From contig NZ_CP089507.1 in the NCBI RefSeq assembly GCF_021233355.1, positions 1,860,001 to 1,924,000 of the forward strand: DNA of 64,000 nucleotides, given 5' to 3'. Below the pieces are notes generated by a model that saw nothing but the letters and a program-made list of their open reading frames with translations, was not told where the DNA came from and did no database searches. Positions within the stretch are counted from its first letter, which is position 1; every line of letters begins with the position of its first letter. This document shows, one piece after another, positions 8,405 to 17,496 of this stretch. The translations under genes were made by a program, and so were the position numbers. Origin of the DNA: Luteimonas fraxinea. Lineage in GTDB: Bacteria > Pseudomonadota > Gammaproteobacteria > Xanthomonadales > Xanthomonadaceae.

Positions 8405-11400
8405 ATGAGCATTAATGCAAGAGTCGTTTCACCAAACTGCAATATACGAAGCCTCCTGTCTCGGCTGATTGCAGCTTCGGCGTGCGTCATGGCTGCGCCG
8501 GCTTTCGCTCAAGAGAGTAATCAAACGTTCACGCTCTATGACGGGGAAGATCAAGTTTTTGGAGTATATGAGACTCAAGAGGAGGCTGAAAGGGCGATCA
8601 GCACTATTCCTGGAATAGATTGGGCACCCACTGCGTATCAATACGTTACAGAGATACGAGACCAAGTCTTCTCTCCTGATAGTGGTGAGCTCACAATCAC
8701 ATACTGGATGGGCAAACTTCAGCCATCAGATCCGGACTGGCAGTATTGGACTACTTACGGAGATCAGCTCACCTTTGCGTCTGAGGCAGAAGCGGTCGCC
8801 TATTCCGTGAATGATCTGAACCAATCTAATACTTTCTGCCCGCCGGGGGCCAGCCTGGTTCCGGACGGGGACTGGATTGATTCCTACCCGGGTTTCACAC
8901 AAGACCGTAGATATACTGAGACCTACATACAGGGCCGCAATACACAGGAAAGCCCCTGTGTGCCTATTACGACCAGCGTCTGGGGCGCATTTGTAAGAAC
9001 TAGGCGATTGGATTGCCCGATCAAGATCGTATTTATCCCAGGCGTTCCCGAGCCGATGCCAATAACTTTTTGGTCCGACGAGCACAATGCGTGCGTGAGC
9101 GCCTATACAGCGAAAATTAAAACAAAGGCGCCACAGTGCGACGCCAATGACGCAAGTTCTGGTCTAGTTGGAAATCCGTGCGATGTAAAAACTGGCGAGA
9201 AGGTCGAGACTGAAGTGGACTTCGACTTGGACTGGGTCCAGTTGGCACGCACCTACCATTCGGGAGTTTCGCACACAACTGGCGGCTACGGCGCCGGCTG
9301 GATGGACCCGCACCGAGTGCGTCTATCAATTGGCCCCAACTCGATAAGCCTCATAGCAGGCAATGGCTACATCGTGCCTTTTCGTCAAGAAGCGAACGAG
9401 TACCGTGCCACCGATAGTAGCGGCGGAACTATCGTAGACGACTCGGGGCAGTGGACTCTGCATCGTCAGGACATGATCTATCATTTCGACGATCGCGGTC
9501 GCCTGCTTTCAAAGATGTCTCCCGACGGCATGGGGCTTATCTATGGCTACGACAGCTACGGCCGGTTGGAAACGGTCTCGTCTCTGCAAGGGCGCTCAAT
9601 CCAGTTTAATTACGCGGATACTTCTGGCGATGCGCTGATCACAAGCGTCTCTATGGGTGGCGTGCCACTCGCGGTCTACAGCTACAGCGATGAAAGGCTC
9701 CAGAGCGTTTCTTATCCTGATCTCAGCACGCGTAGCTACCACTATGAAGATGCACGCTTCCCGCGCCACTTGACAGGCATCACCGCTGAGAACGGCCTGC
9801 GCTTCAGTACCTTCGCATATGACTCTAAGGGACGCGTCGTCTCCAGTCAGCGAGCAAGCGGCGCAGATGGCGTTACGTTGTCGTACTCGCCGACCGGCAC
9901 CAATGTGACGGATTCGCTAGGCGAGCTGACCACCTACGTGATGACTGATGCAGGTGGCGACTCGTCCAAGGTGGCGTCAGTTACCGACAGTGCGGGAACT
10001 ATCGGCTACTCCTATAACGACGCGGCGGTCGACGTCCGTCGTCGCCTGAATTCGGTTACCGATCGAAGGGGCATCCAGACCGGACATATCTATACCCAGG
10101 GCACAGACGTTCTGACTGGTGAGCCTATCGTAGTGAACACCAAGACTGAAGCACTGGGCCTACCTGAGCAACGCGTAGTTAGCGAGCGTCGTGACCTCGC
10201 CACGAATCAGTTGCTGACAGTCACCAGTGACGACAGGGAAGTAAGTTACACCTACAACGCCCGGATGCAACCGGTCACGAGGACCGTTAAAGATCTAGCC
10301 ACCAGCCAAACTCGGATCACAACTTATGCCTATTGTAGCGCGGCTGATGCCGCCCTCCCGGCCGGACCATGTCCAATCGAGGGATTGCTAAAAGCAGTCG
10401 ATGGCCCGCGCACCGATGTGTCTGACATTACTACCTATGCATATCATTCTAGTGATGCGCCGTCGTGCTCCACGTCGATCACCACGTGTCAGTTCCGCAG
10501 GGGCGACTTGCGGCAAGTGACGGATGCGCTCGGCATAACTACAGAAGTTCTGAGCTATGACGGCAGTGGTCGTTATACGTCGATAAAGGATTCCAGAGGG
10601 GTCGTTTCCGACTTCGAGTACAGCTCCCGCGGCTGGCTTACAGCACACAAGGTACGCGGCACCGATGTCGGCGCTGAAGACGATGACCGGATTGTCCGCA
10701 TCGAATATTGGCCTACCGGTTTGATCAAGCGTGTTACCCAGCCAGACGGCGCCTCTACCGATTACGAGTACGATGACGCGCAACGTCTGACTACCATCCG
10801 CGATAATGATGGCAACAGCATCGCCTATGTGCTGGATAACGCCGGTAACCGTGTCGCCGAGGAAACGCGCGACAGCAATGGCACCCTCCGGCGAACGCTT
10901 TCCCGCATTTTCAGTCAAGCTGGCCAACTCGCTACGCAAGCCGACGCTAGCGATAACCCAACGGATTTTTACTACGACCCGAATGGCAGTCTTTTGACGG
11001 TCAATGATCCGCTTGGTCGTCAGACCGCCCACGCTTACGATTCCCTGAATCGCCTGAAATCTACCCTACAAGATGTCGGCGGCATTGAGTCGGAAACGAA
11101 GTTCGAATACGACCCCCTTGACAACTTGACGAGAGTGTTCGACCCGAGAGGTCTCGTAACCGATTACACCTACAACGCATTGGGGGACCTGCTTTCGCTC
11201 AACAGTCCAGATACCGGCACGTCGAACTATACCTATGACAGCGCCGGCAACCGAATCGGCCAAGTCGATGCGCGCGGGCAAGCCAGCAGCTATACCTATG
11301 ATTCACTCAATCGCGTAACGGGAATCACCTTCGCGGGCGCTTCCAATCTTGACGTCACTTACGGCTATGACGTGGTCCAACCCGAGTGCGCTGTTGGGGA

Positions 11401-13159
11401 AATTTTTGCCATTGGCCAGCTGACCTTGATGAGCGACGCCAGCGGCAGCACGCAGTATTGTTACGACCGCTTTGGTGAGCTCGTGCGCAAGGTGCAGGTA
11501 ACTAATGGCCAGACCCTCGTACTGCTCTACGGTTATAACAAGGCCGGCCGCTTACAGCAGCTTACGTATCCGGATGGCACGATGATCGACTACGTGCGTG
11601 ACGTCCAAGGTCGGGTGACTGAGATAGGCGTGACCTCTCTCGGCAGCACGCGCGAGGTGCTGCTGACCGATGCCAGCTACTACCCATTCGGCAATTCGGC
11701 GGGCTGGACCTACGGCAACGGCCGCACGCTATCTCGCACATACGACTTGGACTATAGGCCACAATTAATCCTGGACTCGGCCCCGGGCGGACTGGACTTG
11801 GGTTACACCTATGACCCGACCGGCCATCTTTCGCAGCTGCGCACTGCTGATCTGGCTGATCCGCCAAAAGCCCGCTTTGATTACGATCCGCTTGGTAGGC
11901 TCACAACGTTCCGTGACGGGACGTCCCAGACGCCTATTGAGCAATACACCTATGATGCGACGGGTAACCGAACAAGCTTTGCAAACGGGAACGGAAGTCA
12001 GTCCTACTCTTATCCGGCCGACAGCAATCGGCTGACGTCGGTCGGAGGAGTAGCGCGCACCTACGACTCAGTCGGGAACACACTGACCGACGGCACAGGA
12101 ACATCCTTTACATACACTGCCGCCAACCGGCTTGGTAGCGTTGCGAGAGGTGGCGGCACAGCGAGGCACTACACGTTTAACGGGGATGGTGAACGTGTCC
12201 GCAGTCATCTAGGCATCGATGAAATTATAACGATTTACGACGAAGCTGGTCGCTGGTTGGGCGATTACGATTTTACTGGCCAGCCCATGCAACAGGCGAT
12301 ATGGCTTGACGAGGCGCCGGTGGGTCTGCTGGTGGGAAGTGCAACATCTTTTGATCGTTTACATTATTTGCAACCCGATCACCTGGGCACTCCACGTTCA
12401 GTGATCCATCCGATTAGGAATGTCGGAGTTTGGCATTGGGATCTAACTAGCGAAGCTTTCGGAAACAGTCCTCCAAATCAAGATCCGGACTATGACGGCG
12501 TCGCTTTCTCATTCAGCATGCGATTTCCAGGCCAGCGTTACGACGCTTACTCGAATATTAACTACAACTACTTTAGGGATTATGTACCGGAGATAGGACG
12601 CTATGCTCAGAGCGATCCCATTGGATTGGCGGGCGGGGTGAGCACTTATGCATATGGCGGTGGCAATCCGATCTCGTTCGTTGATCCGTTTGGACTACAG
12701 GAATTCCACCCTGGGATTGCTAGGACGGAGACCGGAGCGTATGCCGTCAATTGGCGCTATTATGTGAATACGACTTTAGAGGCGCTGGGATTTCCGGCCG
12801 CATTCCCGGTTGCATTTGCCGCAGGGACTGGTGACTTCGGACAGCAGTATGCTGATCAATGGTCAGCCACCTACTTGGTCGGCGGATCGCACGGTGGATG
12901 GGTTGGTCAAGATAAGTATTTTCATTGCATGGCAAACTGCCAAGCAGCGCAGAAAGGCATTGGTGGGTCTGCTGCCGCCCAGTGCGTTAGCGATGCACGA
13001 GAGTGGTTCGATCAAAACATAAAGGGTGACTCTGCTGCAGACTCCGCAGCGGATCAATTTGCAAATTTGCTTGGACGCACAGGTGGGCGAATGAGCCCTA
13101 CCGGAAATTGCTCGCGGATGTGTAGCGGCTACCGTCCTGGCGGGAGCTTCCCCTTCTAA
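8405..13159 (+). CDS. secreted RHS/YD-repeat protein with serum amyloid A-like C-terminus
   Basis: A 1584-residue protein. Residues 1-36 are a Sec signal peptide ending APAFAQ. A segment near 256-330 (GNPCDVKTGEKVETEVDF) resembles the DUF6531 cap before RHS barrels. From about 370 to 1360 there are many YD repeats (YDSYGRLETV, YDDAQRLTTI, YTYDSLNRVT). The RHS core is at about 1387-1435 (NYFRDYVPEIGRYAQSDPIG, ending VDPFGL). RHS proteins carry a variable, often toxic tail after this core. Here the tail (about 1436-1584) contains DKYFH at 1503, then AAQKG-GG, SDAREWFDQ and DSAADSAADQFANLLGRTGG, the conserved positions of vertebrate serum amyloid A. The protein is likely exported and cell-surface or secreted rather than fired by a T6SS. 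GC is lower than in flanking genes, indicating transfer. Confidence 0.88.
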   Translation: MSINARVVSPNCNIRSLLSRLIAASACVMAAPAFAQESNQTFTLYDGEDQVFGVYETQEEAERAISTIPGIDWAPTAYQYVTEIRDQVFSPDSGELTITYWMGKLQPSDPDWQYWTTYGDQLTFASEAEAVAYSVNDLNQSNTFCPPGASLVPDGDWIDSYPGFTQDRRYTETYIQGRNTQESPCVPITTSVWGAFVRTRRLDCPIKIVFIPGVPEPMPITFWSDEHNACVSAYTAKIKTKAPQCDANDASSGLVGNPCDVKTGEKVETEVDFDLDWVQLARTYHSGVSHTTGGYGAGWMDPHRVRLSIGPNSISLIAGNGYIVPFRQEANEYRATDSSGGTIVDDSGQWTLHRQDMIYHFDDRGRLLSKMSPDGMGLIYGYDSYGRLETVSSLQGRSIQFNYADTSGDALITSVSMGGVPLAVYSYSDERLQSVSYPDLSTRSYHYEDARFPRHLTGITAENGLRFSTFAYDSKGRVVSSQRASGADGVTLSYSPTGTNVTDSLGELTTYVMTDAGGDSSKVASVTDSAGTIGYSYNDAAVDVRRRLNSVTDRRGIQTGHIYTQGTDVLTGEPIVVNTKTEALGLPEQRVVSERRDLATNQLLTVTSDDREVSYTYNARMQPVTRTVKDLATSQTRITTYAYCSAADAALPAGPCPIEGLLKAVDGPRTDVSDITTYAYHSSDAPSCSTSITTCQFRRGDLRQVTDALGITTEVLSYDGSGRYTSIKDSRGVVSDFEYSSRGWLTAHKVRGTDVGAEDDDRIVRIEYWPTGLIKRVTQPDGASTDYEYDDAQRLTTIRDNDGNSIAYVLDNAGNRVAEETRDSNGTLRRTLSRIFSQAGQLATQADASDNPTDFYYDPNGSLLTVNDPLGRQTAHAYDSLNRLKSTLQDVGGIESETKFEYDPLDNLTRVFDPRGLVTDYTYNALGDLLSLNSPDTGTSNYTYDSAGNRIGQVDARGQASSYTYDSLNRVTGITFAGASNLDVTYGYDVVQPECAVGEIFAIGQLTLMSDASGSTQYCYDRFGELVRKVQVTNGQTLVLLYGYNKAGRLQQLTYPDGTMIDYVRDVQGRVTEIGVTSLGSTREVLLTDASYYPFGNSAGWTYGNGRTLSRTYDLDYRPQLILDSAPGGLDLGYTYDPTGHLSQLRTADLADPPKARFDYDPLGRLTTFRDGTSQTPIEQYTYDATGNRTSFANGNGSQSYSYPADSNRLTSVGGVARTYDSVGNTLTDGTGTSFTYTAANRLGSVARGGGTARHYTFNGDGERVRSHLGIDEIITIYDEAGRWLGDYDFTGQPMQQAIWLDEAPVGLLVGSATSFDRLHYLQPDHLGTPRSVIHPIRNVGVWHWDLTSEAFGNSPPNQDPDYDGVAFSFSMRFPGQRYDAYSNINYNYFRDYVPEIGRYAQSDPIGLAGGVSTYAYGGGNPISFVDPFGLQEFHPGIARTETGAYAVNWRYYVNTTLEALGFPAAFPVAFAAGTGDFGQQYADQWSATYLVGGSHGGWVGQDKYFHCMANCQAAQKGIGGSAAAQCVSDAREWFDQNIKGDSAADSAADQFANLLGRTGGRMSPTGNCSRMCSGYRPGGSFPF

Positions 13160-13617
13160 TGATCTATGAGTCGCTAATGAGCATTCATAAATTTTCCCTG
13201 GCGATTGTGATTATTTCCGTGCTTTCTGGTTGCGTCGAAGTGGCAAGCACCGAGTATGTAGATCGCAATCAGGCCCTTGCTAGTAACGCGATTGGTGAAT
13301 CCAAGTGGCTGCCCGCTTGGCTGCCTGAAGATGCTGTCAACATTAGAGAGGCACACGATATCGACACAAATGAGTCGTGGTTAGTCTTCCGTCCGAGTGG
13401 CGGTGTTCTCGTCCTGCCGGTGCAGTGCAAGCAGGCAAATAAGCCGGCAATGACGGAGGAGCGAGTTATGCAGCGGTTTCCCCAGTTCGCTCGTGATGCT
13501 CGGTTGCGTGCGTCTGACTATTCCGGCGAGTTCTATCTTTGCCCGGAGGTGGGTGCCGGTCGCTGGGTCACGCATGACGAGGAATTAAATCTGGTCTATA
13601 GCCGAGTAAAGTTCTGA
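13159..13617 (+). CDS. small lipoprotein paired with the RHS protein
   Basis: A 152-residue protein whose ATG overlaps the RHS stop codon by one base (TAATG), so the two are probably translationally coupled. A second start at 13177 (MSIHKF) gives a tighter lipoprotein signal with lipobox LSGC (Cys25, or Cys19 from the second start). The mature part contains LPAWLPEDAVNIREAHDIDT followed by NESWLVFR, and three further Cys residues. The pattern of Pro-x-x-A-x-NI-x-E-x-H-DIDTNE recurs in small bacterial proteins, but no function is known to me. By position it could be the immunity or chaperone partner of the RHS tail; this is inference. Confidence 0.75.
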   Translation: MIYESLMSIHKFSLAIVIISVLSGCVEVASTEYVDRNQALASNAIGESKWLPAWLPEDAVNIREAHDIDTNESWLVFRPSGGVLVLPVQCKQANKPAMTEERVMQRFPQFARDARLRASDYSGEFYLCPEVGAGRWVTHDEELNLVYSRVKF

Positions 13618-13673
13618 GTTGAAGCGAGCGCAGAACTTTCAAGGCGAGTCTTCCCCCGCATGGGAGACAAGAA

Positions 13674-13692
13674 CCCCCGCCAAGTGCGGGGG
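13674..13692. terminator. possible terminator hairpin after the RHS lipoprotein
   Basis: A 7-bp GC stem (CCCCCGC / GCGGGGG) with loop CAAGT lies about 57 bases after the lipoprotein stop. No T tract follows on the plus strand; on the minus strand the stem is followed by TTCTTGT. Confidence 0.4.
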
Positions 13693-13699
13693 CCCACTG

Positions 13700-13890
13700 C
13701 AACGGCCGCGTTGACACGTCGATCAGGTACCCACTGCCTGGCGCTTGTGCGCCGGCCCTTGAGCTTACTGGCGATGAAATCCCTCATGTCGAGCCCAGTT
13801 TGGCGTACGTCCGCCGAGTACGGCGTTCTTGGACTCGAGCTCCCTAACTCGCCGCAGTTCAAACGCTTCCAGATGGCGATGTGAGGCATC
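13700..13890 (-). pseudogene. possible fragment of IS3-family OrfA (C-terminal)
   Basis: On the minus strand, reading down from about 13880, one frame encodes HLEAFELRRVRELESKNAVL. This resembles the coiled-coil leucine-zipper region of IS3-family OrfA proteins (typically E-x-x-RLRELE-x-EN-x-x-L). Another frame then gives LDMRDFIASKLKGRR, which would fit the following OrfA segment after frameshifts. No start or complete frame survives. It lies at the right edge of the island, opposite in strand to the left-edge fragment. The rest of 13618-13927 shows no gene. Confidence 0.4.
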
Positions 13891-13927
13891 ACGAAGTCAG
13901 ACTACAAGGGCGTAGCGAGGGACCATC

Positions 13928-14239
13928 CTAGAGTAGCTCTAGCGGTTTCCTCTCCTCCAGCGCGTTGAACAGTTCGATTTGGCGCTGCTCGGACAGGTCC
14001 GCCGTGCTGTCGACGTTCTTGAGCAAACCATCGACACGATCCTGCAGACCGAGCAGGTCAGTCCTGGCTGCCGCATCGAGGTGGGCGTATCGCGGGGTTT
14101 CTGCCAGGACATCGTGGCGGATGTCGGCCTGCTGGGTCCGGATTGCGCTCGCGTCCCGTTGGGACGCCGGTGCATCCGTTGCGTTCGCACTGGACGCCAG
14201 GAGAACAAGAAGCAACGGTAATGCGGTCTTCTTCCACAT
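13928..14239 (-). CDS. small secreted protein of unknown function
   Basis: A 103-residue protein starting MWKKTALPLLLVLLASSANA, a clear Sec signal peptide with cleavage near residue 20. The mature part is polar and helical (ADIRHDVLAETPRYAHLDAA, ARTDLLGLQDRVDGLLKNVD) with no motif I recognise. The start at 14239 has GAGGTG a few bases upstream; a GTG three codons earlier is an alternative. It follows aceA on the same strand with a gap of about 110 bases. This seems to be the first native gene right of the island. Confidence 0.65.
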   Translation of the reverse strand: MWKKTALPLLLVLLASSANATDAPASQRDASAIRTQQADIRHDVLAETPRYAHLDAAARTDLLGLQDRVDGLLKNVDSTADLSEQRQIELFNALEERKPLELL

Positions 14240-14350
14240 GGCACGCACCTCGACGGGTCGGTCACCGCAGCGTATGCCGATTCTCGCGCCACCGCGAACG
14301 GCTCCCGCCTGAATGCGGAGAGCCGTCGCAATGGTGCCAACCCGCGCGCG

Positions 14351-15682
14351 TCAGGCCGCCTTGGTCTCGTAAAACTGTTCCTCTTCCGTCGAACCCGTCA
14401 GCGCGGTGACGCTCGACGCGCCGCCCTGGATCACCGTCGTCACGTCGTCGAAGTAGCCGGCGCCGACTTCCTGCTGATGCGAGACGAAGGTGTAGCCCTT
14501 GTCGCGCGCAGCGAATTCGCGTTCCTGCACCTGCTCGACGTAATGCTTCATGCCTTCGCCGCGAGCGTAGTCGTGGGCGAACTGGAAGCTGTTGAACCAG
14601 TTGATGTGGATGCCGGCCAGAGTGATGAACTGGAACTTGTAGCCCAGCGCCGCCAGATCCTCCTGGAAGCTCGCGATCTGGCGGTCGTCGAGGTTCTTCT
14701 TCCAGTTGAAGCTCGGCGAGCAGTTGTAGCTGAGCAGTTTGCCGGGGTGCTTGGCGTGCACCGCCTGGGCGAACTCGCGGGCAAAGCCGATGTCCGGCGT
14801 GCCGGTCTCGCACCAGACCAGGTCTGCGTATGGCGCGTAGGCCACACCGCGGCTGATCGCCTGCTCCAGGCCGTTGCGCACCTTGTAGAAGCCTTCGGCT
14901 GTGCGCTCACCGGTGACGAACGGCGCATCGTTGGCGTCGAAATCCGAGGTGAGCAGATTCGCAGCTTCAGCATCGGTGCGCGCGAGCACGATCGCCGGCA
15001 CCCCGAGCACGTCCGCGGCCAGTCGCGCGGCGACCAGCTTCTGCACGGCCTCCTGCGTGGGCACAAGCACCTTGCCGCCCATGTGGCCGCACTTCTTGAC
15101 CGCGGCCAGCTGGTCCTCGAAATGCACGCCCGAGGCGCCGGCGACGAGCATGTTCTTCATCAGTTCATAGGCATTGAGCACGCCGCCGAAACCGGCCTCG
15201 CCGTCGGCGACGATCGGCAGGAAGAAGTCGATCGCCTCAGCCTCGTCGAGCTTGCCGTCGGCAATGTTCTTCCACTGGATCTCGTCGGCGCGCTGGAAGG
15301 TATTGTTGATCCGGCGGACCATCGTCGGCACCGAGTCGTAGGCGTACAGCGACTGGTCCGGATACATCGTCTCGGAACTGTTGCCGTCGGCGGCGACCTG
15401 CCAGCCGGACAGATACACCGCTTCCAGGCCGGCCTTGGCCTGCTGCATCGCCTGGCCCGCGCTGATCGCGCCGAAGGCGTTGACGTAGCCCTTCTTCGCG
15501 TCGCCGTTGACGAGGTCCCACAGCTTCTCGGCGCCGCGCTTGGCCAGCGTGTGCTCCGGCTGCACGCTGCCGCGCAGGCGCACGACGTCGGCGGCGGAGT
15601 ACGGCCGCTGGATGCCGTTCCAGCGCGGGTTGGTGGTCCAGTCCTGTTGCAGCGCGTCGATCTGTTGCTGGCGGGTGGTCAT
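14351..15682 (-). CDS. aceA: isocitrate lyase
   Basis: A 443-residue enzyme cleaving isocitrate to glyoxylate and succinate, the first step of the glyoxylate bypass. The signature KKCGHMGGK is at 196-204 with the catalytic Cys198 and His200; the barrel motifs [20 protein letters not shown] and [10 protein letters not shown] are present. Length matches the short bacterial class (about 430-445). Start at 15682 (MTTRQQQ) has a GGAGAC-type ribosome site just upstream. It lies 74 bases after aceB on the same strand, so aceB-aceA is an operon used for growth on acetate or fatty acids. Confidence 0.96.
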   Translation of the reverse strand: MTTRQQQIDALQQDWTTNPRWNGIQRPYSAADVVRLRGSVQPEHTLAKRGAEKLWDLVNGDAKKGYVNAFGAISAGQAMQQAKAGLEAVYLSGWQVAADGNSSETMYPDQSLYAYDSVPTMVRRINNTFQRADEIQWKNIADGKLDEAEAIDFFLPIVADGEAGFGGVLNAYELMKNMLVAGASGVHFEDQLAAVKKCGHMGGKVLVPTQEAVQKLVAARLAADVLGVPAIVLARTDAEAANLLTSDFDANDAPFVTGERTAEGFYKVRNGLEQAISRGVAYAPYADLVWCETGTPDIGFAREFAQAVHAKHPGKLLSYNCSPSFNWKKNLDDRQIASFQEDLAALGYKFQFITLAGIHINWFNSFQFAHDYARGEGMKHYVEQVQEREFAARDKGYTFVSHQQEVGAGYFDDVTTVIQGGASSVTALTGSTEEEQFYETKAA

Positions 15683-15756
15683 GGCAGGTCTCCTTCGGAG
15701 CGGGATTCGGGATGGGTGATCTGGACGCGCGTCTGATCGGCGGTGTTCACGGCGAC

Positions 15757-17373
15757 TCAAAGCCGCGCGTACGCCGGCAACGTCAGAAAGTCTTCGAGCG
15801 TGTCGCGATGCGTCAGGTCTTCCAGCAGCGCAATGGCTTCGGGCACGCGCGCCGCGCCCGGGATGTCCTGACCGGCGAGCTTCGACGGCAGCGACAGCAG
15901 CACGCGGTCGAGTAGCGCGTCGTCGATCGCGGTGCCGTCGTCGAGATGGAGCGGCGCGTGACCGTCGTCGGCGTAATGGATCCACTGCCAGAGTTGCGCG
16001 CGCGCGATCTCGGCGGTCGCGGCGTCTTCCATCATGTGGTGGATCGGCACGCAGCCGTTGCCGTCGAGCCAGGCGGCGATGTAACGCACGCAGACCTCGA
16101 CATTGCCGTCGAATCCCGCGCGGCTGATCGTGCCGATCGAGGGTGCGATCAGATCGTCGCGGTCGACCAGCACGTCATCGCGCGTCATCGCGTGCTGGTG
16201 CGGGCCGCGCATGCGCTCGTCGAAGATCTGCTTCGCCAGCGGAATCAGTGCCGGATGCGCGACCCAGGTGCCGTCATGGCCCGCGGTGACCTCGCGCAGC
16301 TTGTCCGCGCGCACGCGCGCCATCGCGGCGTTGTTCGCTGCGTCGTCGCCGGCGATCGGGATCTGCGCCGCCATGCCGCCCATCGCGTGCGCGCCGCGGC
16401 GGTGGCAGGTCTGCACCAGCAGTTCCGAATATGCCTTCAGGAACGGCTGGGTCATCGTGACCTGCGCGCGCTCCGGCAGCACACGGTCGCGGTGGCGGCG
16501 GAAGGTCTTGAGGTAGGAAAAGATGTAGTCCCAGCGGCCGCAGTTGAGACCGGCGATGCGGTCCTTCAGCGCGTACAGGATCTCGTCCATCTCGAACACG
16601 GCCGGCAAGGTTTCGATCAGCACGGTCACGCGGATCTGCCCGGCCGGCAGCCCCAGCGAGCGTTCGATGTGGGCCAGCACGTCGTCCCACAGCTGGGCCT
16701 CTTCCATCGACTGCAGCTTGGGAATGTAGAAGTACGGGCCGCGGTCCTTGGCTGCCAGCGCGTGCGCGTTGTGGAAGGCGAACAGGCCGGCGTCGAACAG
16801 CGCGCCCGACATCGGCGTGCCGTCGATGCGCACGTGCTTCTCGTCGAGATGCCAGCCACGCGGACGCACGATCAACACCGCGCGCTGGTCCTCGGGCTTC
16901 AGCGCGTAGTGCTTGCCGGCGTCCGACGTGAATTCCAGCGTGCCGGCGATCGCGTCGCGCAGCGCGCGCTGGCCGGTCAGCAGGTTGCGCCAGGTCGGCG
17001 AGGTCGAATCCTCGAAGTCGGCCATGTAGCAGCTCGCGCCGGAATTCAACGCGTTGATGACCATCTTCGGATCGACGGGACCGGTGATCTCGACCCGCCG
17101 GTCGCGCAGCGCGGCCGGCAATGGCGCGACGCGCCATTCGGACTCGCGGATGCTGCGTGTCGCGGTGCGGAAGTCCGGCAGCGCGCCGGCATCGAAGGCA
17201 GCCTGGCGGTTCCGGCGTTCGGCCAGCAGGCCCAGCCGGCGGACGTCGAAGCGGTCGTGCAGATCGGTCAGGAACGCGAGGGCGGCGGTGTCCAGCAGGT
17301 CGGCCGGGGTGCCGGCAGGCACGGAGATGCGCGGGTCTTCGGTGGGCGGAGTGGGCTTGATGACGGCATTCAC
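15757..17373 (-). CDS. aceB: malate synthase A
   Basis: A 538-residue enzyme condensing glyoxylate and acetyl-CoA to malate. Visible family motifs are [14 protein letters not shown], the active-site [30 protein letters not shown] and [17 protein letters not shown]. Length fits the A isoform (about 530), not the longer G isoform. It is the first gene of aceB-aceA and is divergent from a LysR gene, with a palindrome in the shared region that probably controls it. Confidence 0.96.
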   Translation of the reverse strand: MNAVIKPTPPTEDPRISVPAGTPADLLDTAALAFLTDLHDRFDVRRLGLLAERRNRQAAFDAGALPDFRTATRSIRESEWRVAPLPAALRDRRVEITGPVDPKMVINALNSGASCYMADFEDSTSPTWRNLLTGQRALRDAIAGTLEFTSDAGKHYALKPEDQRAVLIVRPRGWHLDEKHVRIDGTPMSGALFDAGLFAFHNAHALAAKDRGPYFYIPKLQSMEEAQLWDDVLAHIERSLGLPAGQIRVTVLIETLPAVFEMDEILYALKDRIAGLNCGRWDYIFSYLKTFRRHRDRVLPERAQVTMTQPFLKAYSELLVQTCHRRGAHAMGGMAAQIPIAGDDAANNAAMARVRADKLREVTAGHDGTWVAHPALIPLAKQIFDERMRGPHQHAMTRDDVLVDRDDLIAPSIGTISRAGFDGNVEVCVRYIAAWLDGNGCVPIHHMMEDAATAEIARAQLWQWIHYADDGHAPLHLDDGTAIDDALLDRVLLSLPSKLAGQDIPGAARVPEAIALLEDLTHRDTLEDFLTLPAYARL

Positions 17374-17440
17374 GGGAACGGTCCTTTCGCATGCAGCGGC
17401 GGTATTGCGGTGCAGCAGACCGTCCTCCCAAGCCGGTTAT

Positions 17441-17461
17441 TTGACAACCGAGTTCTGTCAA
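17441..17461. promoter_or_regulatory. palindromic site between aceB and the LysR gene
   Basis: TTGACA-N9-TGTCAA, a perfect 6-bp inverted repeat, sits in the 123-base region between the divergent aceB and LysR genes. LysR proteins usually bind such interrupted dyads next to their own gene, so this is a good operator candidate. The TTGACA could also act as a -35 box. Confidence 0.5.
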
Positions 17462-17496
17462 TGCCTATCATCAGCTGCGCTTATACGAGCATCCTG

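Noticed and set aside
10388..11032. 214-codon minus-strand frame inside the RHS gene
   Set aside because: Arises from the repeated YD codon pattern; no start signal or family similarity.
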